In this document: one piece after another, positions 44,640 through 56,196 of the stretch | Position numbering within the stretch: position 1 is the stretch's first letter | Layout of the letters: each line of letters starts with the position of its first letter | From: Anodontia alba | Taxonomy: Eukaryota > Mollusca > Bivalvia > Lucinida > Lucinidae | Direction: 5' to 3' | Assembly: GCA_964016985.1 (NCBI GenBank) | Contig: OZ024828.1 | Coordinates: 30,023,129-30,087,128, forward strand | Length of the DNA: 64,000 nucleotides | Position numbers and translations under genes: made by a program | The notes under the pieces: generated by a model | Database searches by the model: none | The model's input: only the letters and a program-made list of their open reading frames with translations | Told to the model about the DNA's origin: nothing

Positions 44640-44800
44640 GATAAGCTTTTTATTTGTCCGCATAACGAAACTTTGCATCCTTGTCTATCCAACATTTGCC
44701 CAGTGAAGATTCTGATCAGACTGCGCGAAAGTGTAGACTGATCTGAATCATCACTGGGCTTACGTGTCCGAAGGTACGTTTTCTGACGTAGCAGCTTATA
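44640..44800. mobile_element. T6 MITE, partial left end
   Basis: 'GTCCGCATAACGAAACTTTG', 'CAGTGAAGATTCTGATCAGA', 'GACTGATCTGAATCATCACT' and end 'CCGAAGGTACGTTTTCTGAC' match T6 at 2844-3053. Confidence 0.6.
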
Positions 44801-45360
44801 TGGTTAGTTGAGCTATTAAAATATATTTGTGTTAATGCAGAATGCAGACAGAAGCAATTTACACATAATATGTAGCTTAAAAGGGAACAAAATTCAATGA
44901 AATTGCCTGATATTGTATATCGATGTCTACCCCCCTTTTCTAGGTATACTTACATTACAAAGAGGTTTTAAATTAATGTCCAGAGCGCCATGCAAAGACT
45001 GGTCATTATTATTGTAGCAATATTGCAAAGTCATTCAAGCTACATGTATATGTGGTACAATACATGTCACGTCCTTCTGATTTGAAGCTGCTTGTCAGCT
45101 TTATGTTGACCTGCTTTGGTATTGCTGAATTTTGCGAGCTTCATGGATGCGCAAGCTGAGCTGAGTCTAATAGATGTGCGCGCATGACCAAAGGTGCAGT
45201 TTTCTTTCAATGCTAGCTTTACTGAAATTTGCATAGAAAATTGGCTAATTGTAAAGTCTAAATTAAAAGCTGAAACCTTAAGATTGATTTATAATCTGAA
45301 GTGCTACTCTCTTTTGCAATAAATATAATGCTATAATAATTAAACTAGCGTTTATGATGA
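44801..45360. other. Non-coding stretch
   Basis: No gene or repeat recognised. Confidence 0.45.
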
Positions 45361-45600
45361 CTAGATCGATACACTTCGAAGTTTTTTGTCGTGTTCTTCG
45401 AGGGAGCTGACTGTTGTGACTTCATGTTTGCCTTCCTGCATACCAAGAGCCTTCTGAAAAGGAGTCTGCTCTAACAGGAAAGAATTTGCTCCCAGCGGGA
45501 GCAAATTCTTTTCTTTTAGAGTAGATCCCTTGTCAGAAGGGAGTATTTCGACAGAGTTGCCTTCCTTGAATGAGTACTCATTCCCCTTAACTGAAAGCAA
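45361..45600. mobile_element. T5 MITE with GAGCAAATTCTTT hairpin
   Basis: Right end 'CTCATTCCCCTTAA' with TTAA at 45597-45600; the left edge is approximate. Centre 'GGAAAGAATTTGCTCCCAGC' / 'GGGAGCAAATTCTTTTCTTT' is a clear dyad with 'CTTCTGAAAAGGAGTCTGCT' / 'AGAGTAGATCCCTTGTCAGA' outside it. Confidence 0.7.
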
Positions 45601-46690
45601 TGGGCACAAAAGTATTGGAACGACATGCTCACATAATACTGAATCAGAACTTCCAACCTTCGGGAAATCTATATTAGCAATCAGTACTCATTCCTATAAA
45701 ATACATAACATTGTCACTACTATATACATATAGGTTGAGAGTTTGACTTGAGTCTTTACTTTTCTTAGTTTAATATTAGGCTATGCGAATGCACAGTATG
45801 GTTGCTCTGTATATTCATTATTTGCTGCAAGATCACTGTGTTCAAGCAAGCCCCAGGCAAATCCAAACAGAGGAGTATGCTCAAAAACTTTAAAAGGACA
45901 AGACAGAGGGAATGAGGTTTTAGTCAGTAAAGTGCAATATGACGCAGTTAACTAAGATCAAAGAAAAATGTCATTATCTGATCTCATTAGTCCAAACAGG
46001 CTAGGCAGAAAGCAGCTGCTCTCTTACTGTAACTTACTGTATCTGAAGACGCTGATTATGTCTGCTCCTCTAAGTCCCATTCTGGTGTTCTGTCCCATCT
46101 CCGGTGTCTTGTCTGTGCTGATAACTTTGAGTCAGTGTAACACTTAGTCTGGAATAAATTACATGTATATTTCTTTTTATTTCCAAATTTCATCTAATCT
46201 TGATTTACACCAGTTCATTGACGAGGAAGATACTACTTCATGTGGAAGATTATGGGTATTCTAAGAATCTATAACTCTTTGAGAAAACGAACATCTCCTG
46301 GTAGTAATTAAACATCTTCTGCGAGTGACCTCTAGTTCTTGCATCTTAATTTAGTATGAATAATTGATTTTTATCACATTTAATTATGTCATTCTTCTTT
46401 TGTTTTACAATTGACCTTTGACAAGTGACCTTTGACATCTGCAAAGCCAACCTCTTCCTAAAGATTAGAATGCATACCCATCTCCCACAATGCCTTCAGC
46501 TAAAATGTCTGAGGAGAGTGGCCCAAGATTTGTGGCATTGGTCAGGTCGAGAGACTAATGTTCCTGTTGCATATCATTGGTGAAAGAATCGTCATTCGCC
46601 GAAGTGGCTTATACATTTGTAACCGTTCAAGATTATCATTTTGGGCATTAACTATGAATATTTATAAGAAACTGAACAGTTTCTATGATA
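45601..46690. other. Non-coding stretch
   Basis: No gene, terminal repeat or hairpin recognised. The end may include 3' UTR of the LINE at 46780-47695. Confidence 0.45.
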
Positions 46691-46779
46691 TATGAATAGA
46701 TAAATAGCGACCGGTTATGATACTTTTTATAAAGTTTGGATAGAAGGGAGTAAAAACACATCTTTTCAGCACAGTGGTT

Positions 46780-47695
46780 CTCTCTCTTTAGGAGAATTGA
46801 AAGGTAAAATCAATGTTAGTTAAGAAGCGATTAAAAGCTGGTAAAACAATATTCCATAATCTAAGGCTTTGAATGTTGGAAGGTGCATATGACTGATCTA
46901 AAGGAACCCAGATCAGAGCATACAACAGCCCGGGAAGGAAAATGATTCCACTGTACAACAGCCAAGGGGAAGAAACTGTATTTGTAGTAACTGGCAGTTG
47001 TGGGAAATTGAATGAAGTGCATGGGATGCATGCTTTTAGTGGTTCTGACTGGATGGTAGATATATGAGGGCAGTTGTATCTCGACAAGGCCATAAACTAT
47101 ATTGTAGAACAATATGAGACGTGCATATGCACGCCTCTGTTACAGAGTCTCCAACCAAGGGTATTGAGCATCTGGGTCACACTGCTATGTAAGGACGGTA
47201 GTCATTTTTTATCTATATAGCTGCCCTCTGTATCTTTTCAACTTTATGTATGATGGACTGGGTATATGGGCTCCACACAGGGGAGGCATACTCGATTTGG
47301 GGTCTGACCAAAGTGTTGTGAGCAATCTCTCGTATGCCTTGATGTTTGGTGCGAATGTTTGTTCGTATGAACCCCAGGGTCCTGGTGGTCACATTTTCGA
47401 TATCGGTATTCCCGGTTAAATCACTGCTGATTTCAAGTCCAATGTACAATATATTTGGCATGATCAACCGCCCGAAGGACTTGACCATGAAGAGTATATG
47501 AGTGTTTGATGGGGTCTCTAGAACGGGAGATGTGCAGGACCTGGCATTTTCCTGTGTTAAAATCCACTTCCCAATTCTTTTCCCAAATTCCAAGTTTCTG
47601 GAGGTCCTTCTGCAATGTTTTACAATCATTTTCACTACCGACAGCCAAATGAATTGCAGTATCGTCGGCGTCTTAACTCCTACCATACTTGTCAT
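46780..47695 (-). mobile_element. LINE fragment, CR1/Jockey-like RT C-terminal part
   Basis: Minus strand starts just at an 'ADDTAIHLAVGSE' catalytic motif (ADD codons at 47661-47669), then 'LQKDLQKLGIWEKNWEVDFN', 'TLGFIRTNIRTKHQGI', 'LVRPQIEYASPVWSPY', and after a frameshift the C-terminal 'IVYGLVEIQLPSYI' ... 'VVQWNHFPSRAVV'. This order is typical of the RT thumb and connection in CR1/Jockey-type LINEs. 5'-truncated and frame-shifted; a different family from the 35-41 kb LINE. Confidence 0.85.
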
Positions 47696-48110
47696 AAAAT
47701 ATGATTAGTATAATCTACTACCTGCTGATGTGTTTAAAATGAAGTGACGATCGGTATGGACCTCTTCAGTTAAAAGGTTATGAAATCCATCATTTTGTCA
47801 CATTCGATTGAGGTAACAACCTTGGTTTTCTACGCCTACAATAACCAACTTCCAGCTGGAATATTTCGAAACCTATGTTTAAAATTATTAAATCTTTAAA
47901 ATGAGCATAAGAGCAGCGTATTCCCTATTACATTTTGTAATTGCACTTTAAATATCTTGTCAAGTTTTCAAGCTGTGTCCATTGAAAAATAATTTAATTA
48001 TCTACAGGAATAAAAATCGAGGACTGTACCTCCGTTTGGGGGGGGGGGGGGGGGGCGGGAACAATAGTTGCTGTGACATCAGCCAGTTCTTCCTTACTGG
48101 TGGACATGTG
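47696..48110. other. Non-coding stretch with poly(G)
   Basis: G run of about 18 at 48038-48055. Nothing else recognised. Confidence 0.5.
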
Positions 48111-48176
48111 GCAAGCAGTGTAGACCCTGATCAGAAGCCGCGTTTTGTGACGTCTGATCTGGGTCTATACTTTGGT
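48111..48176. repeat. GATCAG hairpin, diverged tip
   Basis: 'GCAAGCAGTGTAGACCCTGA' / 'TCTGATCTGGGTCTATACTT', tip 'AGAAGCCGCGTTTTGTGACG', intermediate between tip types. Confidence 0.65.
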
Positions 48177-49290
48177 CAGGTCTGTCTTTCCCAAAACTCA
48201 GAGCTATTACGGTATAACTGTTTATCCATTTGGTCCATTTTTGACGGATTCTCTTTTCGGCATTTAGATAACCCAAACATATAGCCTCCAAATCATCATT
48301 CACAGTTGTTAGAAGAAATTCGCAAGTTATATCCTAGAAACTGATAAATTTTCATATATATTGTTTAATGGGTCCTAAATATCATCTCTGATTTGAAACT
48401 TGAAATGCATATTTAAATCTTTAATTACGTAAATATGGTTTTTGAGATTAACATACATGTAACTGGAAATCCCAGGCCAGATCAGGGGTGAACGTACGAG
48501 CGGTCAGCAATAAACAAAAAATCACAGCAAGCAAACATTTGCAAAAGGAACGAAAGAAAAGGTATAATGGTCTTTTGTTATTAGGTTGATTATTTGCTGA
48601 TTATAGACGCGATCATAAAGTTGTAAGTGTTTGTGAACGTGAATGACAATGCTCACGTAAGCCACAGTCAAGGGAGTGAACTCCATTCCTTACAGATTTT
48701 TAGCTTTATGTAAGACTCGAATTTATATATCATACTTTCTGTTACAGGTTGTCAAATAGCATCTATAGATGGGTTTGAACTGTCTCGATTCGGCTGTTGT
48801 AGTTCCAGGTTTCGTAGCGAACAGGCTCAAATTTTTTTGGTGCTGAGGTTTGTTGGCTCGGGTTTTGCTATCCTAGTTTCCTGGCTGGAGTAGAGGTTTT
48901 GCACTTTTCCAGAAGAGGTTTTGCTTCTTGATAGTTTTTGCACCTTTTTCAAGTTGAAAAATAAGATTTCGCTACCGAAATAGGTTTTGCACCTTTTGCC
49001 AAAGCCGCATAAACTGCAGAGGGAGGAGGCCAGATTGTAGACCTCAGTCACATCAACCTTCTCGCATTTATATTCAAGAGTGTTCCTAGACTTTTCAGTC
49101 TCTCAGTATTTGACTAAGCATGTTGATTAATTTATTCAGCATGGCAAGAACCATCTTGACATACTAATTTTATGAATGTGGCCCAATATAAAGCCTGTAT
49201 TCGCTCTGCAACCTTATGAATTTGTTGTCATTTCACTGTGTAATTCTTTCTAAACATTGTCCTGGAATGAACCCGATTGACTGTAACCTT
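48177..49290. other. Non-coding stretch
   Basis: 'GGTTTTGCACCTTTT'-like words recur three times at 48890-49000 ('TTTTGCACTTTTCC', 'TTTTTGCACCTTTTTC', 'GGTTTTGCACCTTTTGCC'). No gene; the minus ORF 48827-49051 arises from this local repeat. Confidence 0.4.
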
Positions 49291-49294
49291 TGCC

Positions 49295-49500
49295 ATTCTT
49301 GGGGCAATTCATCAGATGACAGATTTATGATTTTTCTTATTTTCATGTCCAGTAAACAGGATTTGTCGTTTGATGCAAATTCTGTCCATTGTAGACAGTT
49401 TGCATGAAATGTCAAAGCCTGTTTTCAGAGAAAAATAAGAAAAATATTTCATATTGTCCTCCTATGAAATTTTGAGGCAGTATGCTAAGCTATGTAACAT
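49295..49500. repeat. Diverged T4 MITE
   Basis: 'TCATCAGATGACAGATTTAT', 'GTTTGCATGAAATGTCAAAG', 'CAGAGAAAAATAAGAAAAAT', 'GGCAGTATGCTAAGC' follow T4 at 57941. Terminal TTAA is lost. Confidence 0.5.
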
Positions 49501-49867
49501 TAAAAGCAAATGTGATTTGGGGACAAGAACTTGAAGAAGTTCCATTAGACATCACTGAACTCAGTAATGTTAACAGGGTTGCAGTGTGAAACTATATTCA
49601 TGTATAAGGGTGTATGGTACATGTATTTTGCATAATGACACAAAGATTAATGGCTGTGATACATATCAGATAGTGATATCAAAGTGTTCTGTTGCCTCAT
49701 TCAAATTGTATACAAACATGACAAAAATGTTTAATTTTAAAAGGGTTAATAAAGATAAAATTCAACGCTCCAGAAAAGGCAATATAACCTACAGGTACAA
49801 AAGTGCCCTGCTCGGCACCCGGGCTGCCCTAAAATCCTAGCTGGAGCAATGATACTACATTTGTATA
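49501..49867. other. Non-coding stretch
   Basis: 49797-49852 ('GTGCCCTGCTCGGCACCC', 'AAATCCTAGCTGGAGCA') is an inverted match to the left end of the element at 56564, i.e. a solo end. No gene. Confidence 0.4.
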
Positions 49868-50075
49868 TTAACTCTGGTTCCGCTGAGCCTGATACCCTGT
49901 CTTTGCAAATAGTGTAGATCCAGATCAGTTGGCTTCTGAAGATGCCAATTGATCTGGATCTGCACTGTTTATCATTCAGTATGTGAATTTGTATCAACCT
50001 GGATCAAGTTATCCGATTAGCTGAAAATTAGAAGTGGGCGTGGCATCTTAATTTATTCAGCATGACAATGGTTAA
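49868..50075. mobile_element. T1 MITE, TTAA-flanked, reversed
   Basis: TTAA at 49868-49871 and 50072-50075. Left 'TTAACTCTGGTTCCGCTGAG', right 'CAGCATGACAATGGTTAA'. Hairpin 'AGTGTAGATCCAGATCAGTT' / 'AATTGATCTGGATCTGCACT'. 'GAAAATTAGAAGTGGGCGTG' is shared with 52759 and, inverted, with 3757 and 59713. Confidence 0.8.
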
Positions 50076-50095
50076 GGGTACATATGGCAATATAT

Positions 50096-50182
50096 ATTGT
50101 CGATTAACAGAATAATTGGATAAGGGTTATCATAGAATTATTCTACAATAACCCTTATCCAGTTATTCTGTTAATAGACAAT
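50096..50182. repeat. 35-bp-arm inverted repeat
   Basis: 'ATTGTCGATTAACAGAATAA' 'TTGGATAAGGGTTAT' pairs with 'ATAACCCTTATCCAGTTATT' 'CTGTTAATAGACAAT' with two mismatches; the spacer holds a second dyad 'TAGAATTATTCTA'. It starts 21 bases after the T1 MITE. Only copy seen. Confidence 0.8.
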
Positions 50183-50314
50183 GAAGGCCCTCATCAGATG
50201 TACACAAGCTTTAGGTATCTGCATATGTACCTAAGGAACAGTTTGAAAAGGCATGGCTCATATGTTTTGGCACAAAAATAACCAAATGAGTTGGGGCACA
50301 GCATTTCCTACAAG

Positions 50315-50592
50315 CGGTGTGGTCGGTGGTGCGAAGGTGTGAATCTTGCATCACCAGGGAGTCCATCTGATATTGGCTTACAGTTGGCCAAGGCCTGCTG
50401 TCCTTGTAGCAGGTAAGGGTAGAGGGGGGAATATTTTTATTTCTTCTGTTTCTTCACTTTCATTCCCATTTCTCTTTCTTCCCTGCCCTCTCTTTCATCT
50501 CTTCTACTATCTCTTTTTCTTCCTTTCTCTGGGAGACGACACAAAATGACCCACAAAGGTTGACTTGTCCTTAAACCCAACGCAATCAGTCA
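50315..50592 (+). mobile_element. R1 retroposon, complete, with TSD
   Basis: 278 bp from 'CGGTGTGGTCGGTGGTGCGA' to 'CAACGCAATCAGTCA'. TSD ATTTCCTACAAG at 50303-50314 and 50593-50604. Reads left to right like the copy at 1-275. The CT-rich middle gives a meaningless ORF. Confidence 0.92.
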
Positions 50593-50604
50593 ATTTCCTA
50601 CAAG

Positions 50605-51344
50605 ATTGCATGTGGTTTGTCATGTATACTAGCCAGTAGGAGTATCATAAATTATGAGACAAACCTTTTCTGCCTTTTAATGCTTAAGCATGCTGGATAA
50701 AATTTCAGCATATGATATTTTGAAGTTTGTTTTTTTTTTTTTTTTTTTTTTCTTTTTTTTTTTCCCCCTATTTTCAAGGACAGGGCTTCAAATATAAGGA
50801 GGGTGGTTTATAATTTCTGTAGGAAGTATATAAGGTGAGTCACTAGTCACTAAATAGGAGTCACAACATATTTATTTTTCCTGTAGAAAATTTACTAGAA
50901 ATAGAAAATACGGTATACATCAGTATCACTACTACTGCTTGTTAGAAAAAAATGCCTTATCTTTATTAATATCTAGAGCTAAGTAGATTATGCATGTGTG
51001 TCTGTCAGCATACTCACAGTAAGATGGTACACAATTATGCATGGTGGCTGTACAGTCTTAGCAGAACATTTTGCTGTTTTTTGTACAAGCACATACATTT
51101 TTGTATCATATGAACCCTCACCTAACACCCCTCTCTCCTGCCCCATAGAGAATAAAACATACTACACATTCATCGCAGTAGTAGTCTGACACACAAATTT
51201 GAGTACGTATCAGACCAGTAACCTTTAAGATACAGTCACTCTTCAGACGTCACAGTTTGTGGCATCTGAATAGGGTCAGCACTATTTGCCACTCATCAAG
51301 CAATTTTTAAAGGCATGAACAGATAAGAAAATTTTCTCAATTGA
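50605..51344. other. Non-coding stretch
   Basis: T4-like end 'TTAATGCTTAAGCATGCTGG' at 50678, T run at 50730-50763. No gene recognised. Confidence 0.45.
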
Positions 51345-51545
51345 CATAGCAACAGATAAGGTGCTTTTTTCATCCAAAAAGTCCTGATATCTTTCTTATT
51401 TCTCCATGAAAACATATGTTGTGGGTACTCATTAGAAGTGCCTCGGTGAGGCACTTCTAATGAGTACCCACAACATATGTTTTTGTAGAGAAATAAGAAA
51501 AATATTATGTGGATACCCCCTCTTCCCATCTTATCTGTAGCTATG
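51345..51545. mobile_element. P2 hairpin MITE, copy a
   Basis: Outer ends 'CATAGCAACAGATAAGGTGC' and 'CTTATCTGTAGCTATG'. Core stem 51411-51444 pairs perfectly with 51448-51481 (34 bp, 3-base loop GGT), including 'GTACTCATTAGAAGTGCCTC'. The tail 'GGATACCCCCTCTT' is shared with copy b. Confidence 0.88.
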
Positions 51546-51699
51546 GATTGAGGTCGATGTTTAGGATGAACATGATTAGAGTTAAAGATGAATGAATATT
51601 TAGGGAAAATACAGTATATCTGTATAACCCTAAGCAATGGGAAGAACCTTGGCAATGTGCTTCTTATAACAGGATTCTTGCTAGAATCTTGAAAATACA

Positions 51700-51897
51700 C
51701 ATAGCAACAGATAAGGCGCTTTTTTTTTCATCCGAAAAATGCTGATATCTTTCTTATTTCTTGACAAAAACATATGTTGTGGGTACACATTAGAAGCGCC
51801 TCACCGAGGCGCTTCTAATGTGTACCCACAACATATGTTTTCTTAGAGAAATAAGAAAAATATTATGTGGATACCCCCTCTTATCTGTAGCTACATG
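51700..51897. mobile_element. P2 hairpin MITE, copy b
   Basis: Same ends as copy a. The core is again a perfect 34-bp stem (51769-51802 with 51806-51839), but with paired changes: 'GTACACATTAGAAGCGCC' on the left and 'GGCGCTTCTAATGTGTAC' on the right. Confidence 0.88.
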
Positions 51898-51949
51898 TAT
51901 GAATACATGAATTACTTTTTTTAGTTTATGGGGATTGGGGGCAGGGCAT

Positions 51950-52149
51950 GTATACTCATCTAGGAGGGAGGCTACATGTACGTTGTCAAAATTGTTTTTG
52001 TCCCCTTCTAAAAAGGGGAAAAAACTGCTCCTCATGGAGGACCCCTTTTCAGAAGGTGATTACTTTGCATGAAAGCAAACAGGAAGTCACAAAAACTGTC
52101 CCCCCTTCTAAAAATGACAAAAATCTACCAGTGTATTAGGTTACCTTAA
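51950..52149. mobile_element. T5 MITE, partial
   Basis: 'GTCCCCTTCTAAAAAGGGGA' and 'GGACCCCTTTTCAGAAGGTG' form the hairpin; 'AAAGCAAACAGGAAGTCACA' is shared; right end 'AGGTTACCTTAA'. Confidence 0.65.
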
Positions 52150-52758
52150 AACATGCTTTATATAGGGTGTTTTATCGCATGCAAAAAAAAAAAAAAAAAA
52201 AAAAAATGAGACAGTCACCTCTACTTTATCATCTGAAATGATCCAGTGAGTGAATTACTTTTATGCAAAAATTAACATAAATTTTCAAAGATCATGTCTA
52301 AATAACAGATCATATCATTTAGAAATCAGGTCAACCATAAAGAAATACAATGTATTGTTTCCCCTAACACGCCCTTACCAAAAATGTCTGGGTAGTCTGG
52401 TAGGTGTTTTGTGTGTGTGTGTGTGTTTTGTTTTTTTCTTCAAAGCTGACCATAATTACATGTATATGATAAGTTAATGTTTAACCTTTTGGGGGAAAAG
52501 TTGTACTTGATGCAAACTGTTCAGACCGTGATATGGGTCTACACTGTTCGCCAATATCCCTTTTATGGGACACAAGGCAAAAATGGGTTAAGACTTGACA
52601 TTTTATGTAAATTGGCTGCCTAGCAGATGATTCCCAAGAAATTTCAAGCCTTGGTTTATCAGAAATAAAAGAAGATGAAATAGATTTGATCTGCTGCTGT
52701 TGTGATTGGCGCTTTACCATCAAGTTCGCCAATATAGGGAAAAGAGGCCAGTGCATTA
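52150..52758. other. Non-coding stretch with repeat relics
   Basis: Poly(A) at 52183-52206. 52500-52590 has GATCAG/T3 relic words ('GGTCTACACTGTTCGCCAAT', 'TATGGGACACAAGG'); 52592-52735 resembles T2 ('GGCTGCCTAGCAGATGATTC', 'TGTGATTGGCGCTTTA'). Confidence 0.45.
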
Positions 52759-52952
52759 TTAACCCTTGTCATGCTGAAGCCAACAGTGTAGATCTAGATC
52801 AGTTGGCTTCTGAAGAAGGCAACTGATCTGGATCTGCACTATTTGTCATTATGTATGTGAATGTATAGCAACAATCTAGCTCAAGTAATGTGGTTGGCTG
52901 AAAATTAGAAGTGGGCGTGGCAATTTAATTTAACTAACAGGACAAAGGTTAA
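52759..52952. mobile_element. T1 MITE, TTAA-flanked
   Basis: TTAA at 52759-52762 and 52949-52952; 'TTAACCCTTGTCATGCTGAA' and 'AACAGGACAAAGGTTAA'. The hairpin 'CAACAGTGTAGATCTAGATC' follows the left end directly, so this copy lacks the spacer found in 3757 and 59713. Confidence 0.8.
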
Positions 52953-53007
52953 CATAACAGTTTACAGTAGTTTTCATGCAGATTCACTTTTACATGTATT
53001 ACGGTTA

Positions 53008-53114
53008 ATGTCCTAAAATTTCGAACAAAATTAAATAATTTCAGTTCTTGCTGTTCGAAATTTTAGAAATTATGATTTGCTAAAATATTTACTGTTCGAA
53101 ATTTTAGGACAGAT
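53008..53114. repeat. TTCGAAATTTTAGGACA inverted-repeat cluster
   Basis: 'TGTCCTAAAATTTCGAACA' at the left, 'TGTTCGAAATTTTAGGACA' at the right, and an extra copy 'TGTTCGAAATTTTAGAAAT' between. Confidence 0.75.
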
Positions 53115-54649
53115 TCCCTTACAGCCAAAATTGACCTGGCTATCGTACTCTTTCGGACACCCGAAACGACAAAAAAAAAGGACCTACACGACGAAAGGGT
53201 TTTCTTATTTGCTAGGATTGTGAAATTGTATGAACTAATAAATAATTACCACACTAATGTTTGTTTTCAATTCCATCCGATTAATTCTATGTCGAATAAT
53301 GTTTCTCATAACAAAGCAATTAATTATCCGGTACACTAATTAATCACCAGATAGGTTTGTTCGGCACTCCGGGAATGTGTCACTTTCTTAAAATAGGCTA
53401 GCTTAGTCCACTGTCTTCTTACGTAACAACCCTCGTCACTTTACCGCACTGAGATACACAAGCTGACCAAAAAATACTTCAAAAGGTTACCGCACGTTTG
53501 TTCTTATTTGAGCCACTACAGAAACACAAAAGTCCCTTTCCTCAAAGGTGAAGTGTATGGAGTGTAAATGTGAAAAGCACAGACTGATTTGAATTTCCGC
53601 CATTTTGAAGCGCAGTTTTCACACTGCTTGCTGACATAATGCATTCTGTTGGCAATATGCGTAGACCCAGATCAGACTGCCCCGATACACAGACTGTGCG
53701 GATGCGCATATTGATCTTGTCTATGCTGGTCTCAAATGTCATAAGGTCGTTTCTATTGGAAAGGACACATAAAGGAAGAGTGTGGACAACCAGATTTGAA
53801 TGCAGTCTGATCAAGATCAACTCTGCACCAAACTGAACTACGTATGCCAAACCTGTGAACTGCCATTATGGTTTTAAGCAATATTTCTTTCTTTAAAAAA
53901 ATGTATTGTCGTCGAAACTTATTGCAAGAATTATTTGTCATCAATAGTAATCCTTTCATTAGATCCCTGTTCAGGCGAAAATGTCCCTATGTGTATATGT
54001 GTGTCAGATCAGAGTGCGAGACGCAGTCTAGTGCATGATGGTGGCCACTCAATTCGCTGATTAGGTCATTAGTATAAAACACTGTAATACATGAATCACA
54101 GTCTCCAGCAAGTGCACAGACTGATCACAATTGTAACAAATGATTAGGTTCATTTTGGCTTATTGGGACCTATTATCTCTGTTGGGACTATTACCTGTTC
54201 AAATAGGATGCGACAATCACGCGGTCAGACAGGAAAATATTTTGCTGGAGGCGTTAATCCACACGACAAAAACGTTTTGGGCGTGCTTATTGAAACCTTT
54301 GGCACGCTAAACTTAAATATTAGCAGCAGATATAATCGAAGGACACAGTGTACGGACGAGCAGGAATGACCAAGATCAGAATGCGCTGATGCACATGCTA
54401 ATTTACAATTTCGCGTGTCGCGCTTTCTTACTATCGCATGTGCGTCACGCTTTGCAGAAATGATCAGATCAACTTTGGAATTCTGCTATAGCGGTCACAC
54501 GACACCCAAATACCGGAATACTACCGAAATACCAGAATACCCGTGAAAAATACAGAAATACCTGTGAAGACACCAATACTAGCTTTAATTAAGAAAGGAA
54601 TATACTGGGAGGACGATCTTAAAAAAGCCCAGAGGCCAATTCCCCTAAA

Positions 54650-54935
54650 TTAGTTTCATTCCCTTGTTTTCTGCGGCGTCTGATCTGGGTCTACGCTGTT
54701 TACATAGGCTATCTGTTCCAATATTTAGGTTCTTTAGATTTTTAATACTGCCAGTTTCGTATGCATTTCTGACGAGAAAAGGTTCTATAAAATAAGTTTG
54801 TTTTTCTCCCGAAGAAGTTTCTTCCACGATTTCACGTGACATACTGCTATATATACAAGCACGTGGTTTCTTAATGTGGGGCAAGGGAAATGTTGCTTTG
54901 TGACTGTTCATTTTCTGGGTATTTTAATAATTATA
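54650..54935 (-). repeat. ~285-bp repeat, copy 1
   Basis: 'GTTTCATTCCCTTGTTTTCT', 'GCGGCGTCTGATCTGGGTCT', 'GCATTTCTGACGAGAAAAGG', 'GTGGGGCAAGGGAAATG' recur in the same order at 55409-55690. The minus ORF 54645-54911 is not conserved as protein in the second copy. Class unknown. Confidence 0.7.
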
Positions 54936-55408
54936 ATGTTCTCGACATATATACATAATGTAAAAGAATAACAGTACTATGGCCCTCACTCTTTTGGTTT
55001 TACTGTTAAAGGGAGCTAATTGCATATGCCTTGGTGATGAATTTTACGAGTCGGACCCAGCATTTATTTTTATGAATCAGGGGCGGATCCAGGATGATTT
55101 CAGAAGGGATTCGATTTGATCGAATTTCCGTACTTACTCTACGTATTCGGCAAGACAGGTCAGAGGAAACAGTGTAGACCCAGATCAGATGCCGCAGAAC
55201 GCATGTAAAATCTTCACTGAAACGGTGATGTATTTAACCAAAGATTTGTAATCTCTCCAAGAACTGGAGTTTACATGCCTGTTTGTTAACACAAACGGCA
55301 AAATCTGACTGCCCTTGCATCGGAAGGTGATCTGAGTCTTCACTGGTCGCACATCTTATTGTCCTAAAAGTCTTTTCCAAATTTCCCATTCCCTGTTTCC
55401 CCCTTACT

Positions 55409-55690
55409 AGTTTCATTCCCTCTTTCTCTGCGGCATCTGATCTGAGTCTACAGCTTGCATAGGCCTATCTGTGTCAATACTTAGGTTCTGTTTTTAATAC
55501 CTGTCAGTTCCATTTGCATTTCTGACGAAAAAGATGCTATATAATTTAACAAATATAAGTGTGTGTTTTCCCTCTGAGCGGTTTCCGCCACGATTTCTCG
55601 TGACGTTACTGTTCGAGCACGCGGTTTCTTCATGCGGGGCAAGGGAATGTGACTGTTGCATTTTCTGTATTTTCACATATATTTTTGTAA
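55409..55690 (-). repeat. ~285-bp repeat, copy 2
   Basis: 'GTTTCATTCCCTCTTTCTCT', 'GCGGCATCTGATCTGAGTCT', 'GCATTTCTGACGAAAAAGAT', 'GCGGGGCAAGGGAATGTGAC'. Direct orientation relative to copy 1, 759 bp apart. Confidence 0.7.
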
Positions 55691-56168
55691 TCTGTACTGG
55701 AAATTAGACTGTCCCAGAATTGCATGCCATCTTCCGGTGGCGTATCTGATCAGACCCATGAAAATCTATGTAGTTATAGCAATAAAACATACGAAGAAGT
55801 GGTGAGATATACGAACAAACAGCAAATAGTCAGATCGTACAGCGCGGATCCATAGGTTCATCCTGGCCTTCTTTTTTTAGTTGGAATATTTATCATGTCT
55901 GCCACAAGGTAACAACAGTTCTAGATCGCCTGCGCATTATCACGCGGACATCCACGTGACTGTCGTGTGGAAATGGCTAACATTGTGATGGAAGTCTTTT
56001 TTTTTTTTTTTCTTGTGAATTTTCAGTCAGTATCTCCTGGGCTTGTATAAAATTAAAATACGGTTCCCATTCCATTTATGTACATAAAATTTGTTATGAC
56101 ACTGCTGTGTGCATTTACGTTTTGCAGTGGCTTTCAGTACTACTACATTACTTCCCAGTTCTGTAACG

Positions 56169-56196
56169 GAAAAAAAAAAAAAAAAAAAAAAAAAAA
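56169..56196. repeat. Poly(A) tract
   Basis: About 27 uninterrupted A. Confidence 0.9.

Noticed and set aside
47213..47695. 160-codon ORF as a host gene
   Set aside because: Its motifs are those of a LINE RT C-terminal region and it is 5'-truncated and frame-shifted.
54645..54911. Minus-strand ORF of 88 codons
   Set aside because: The related copy at 55409 does not keep the reading frame or protein sequence.
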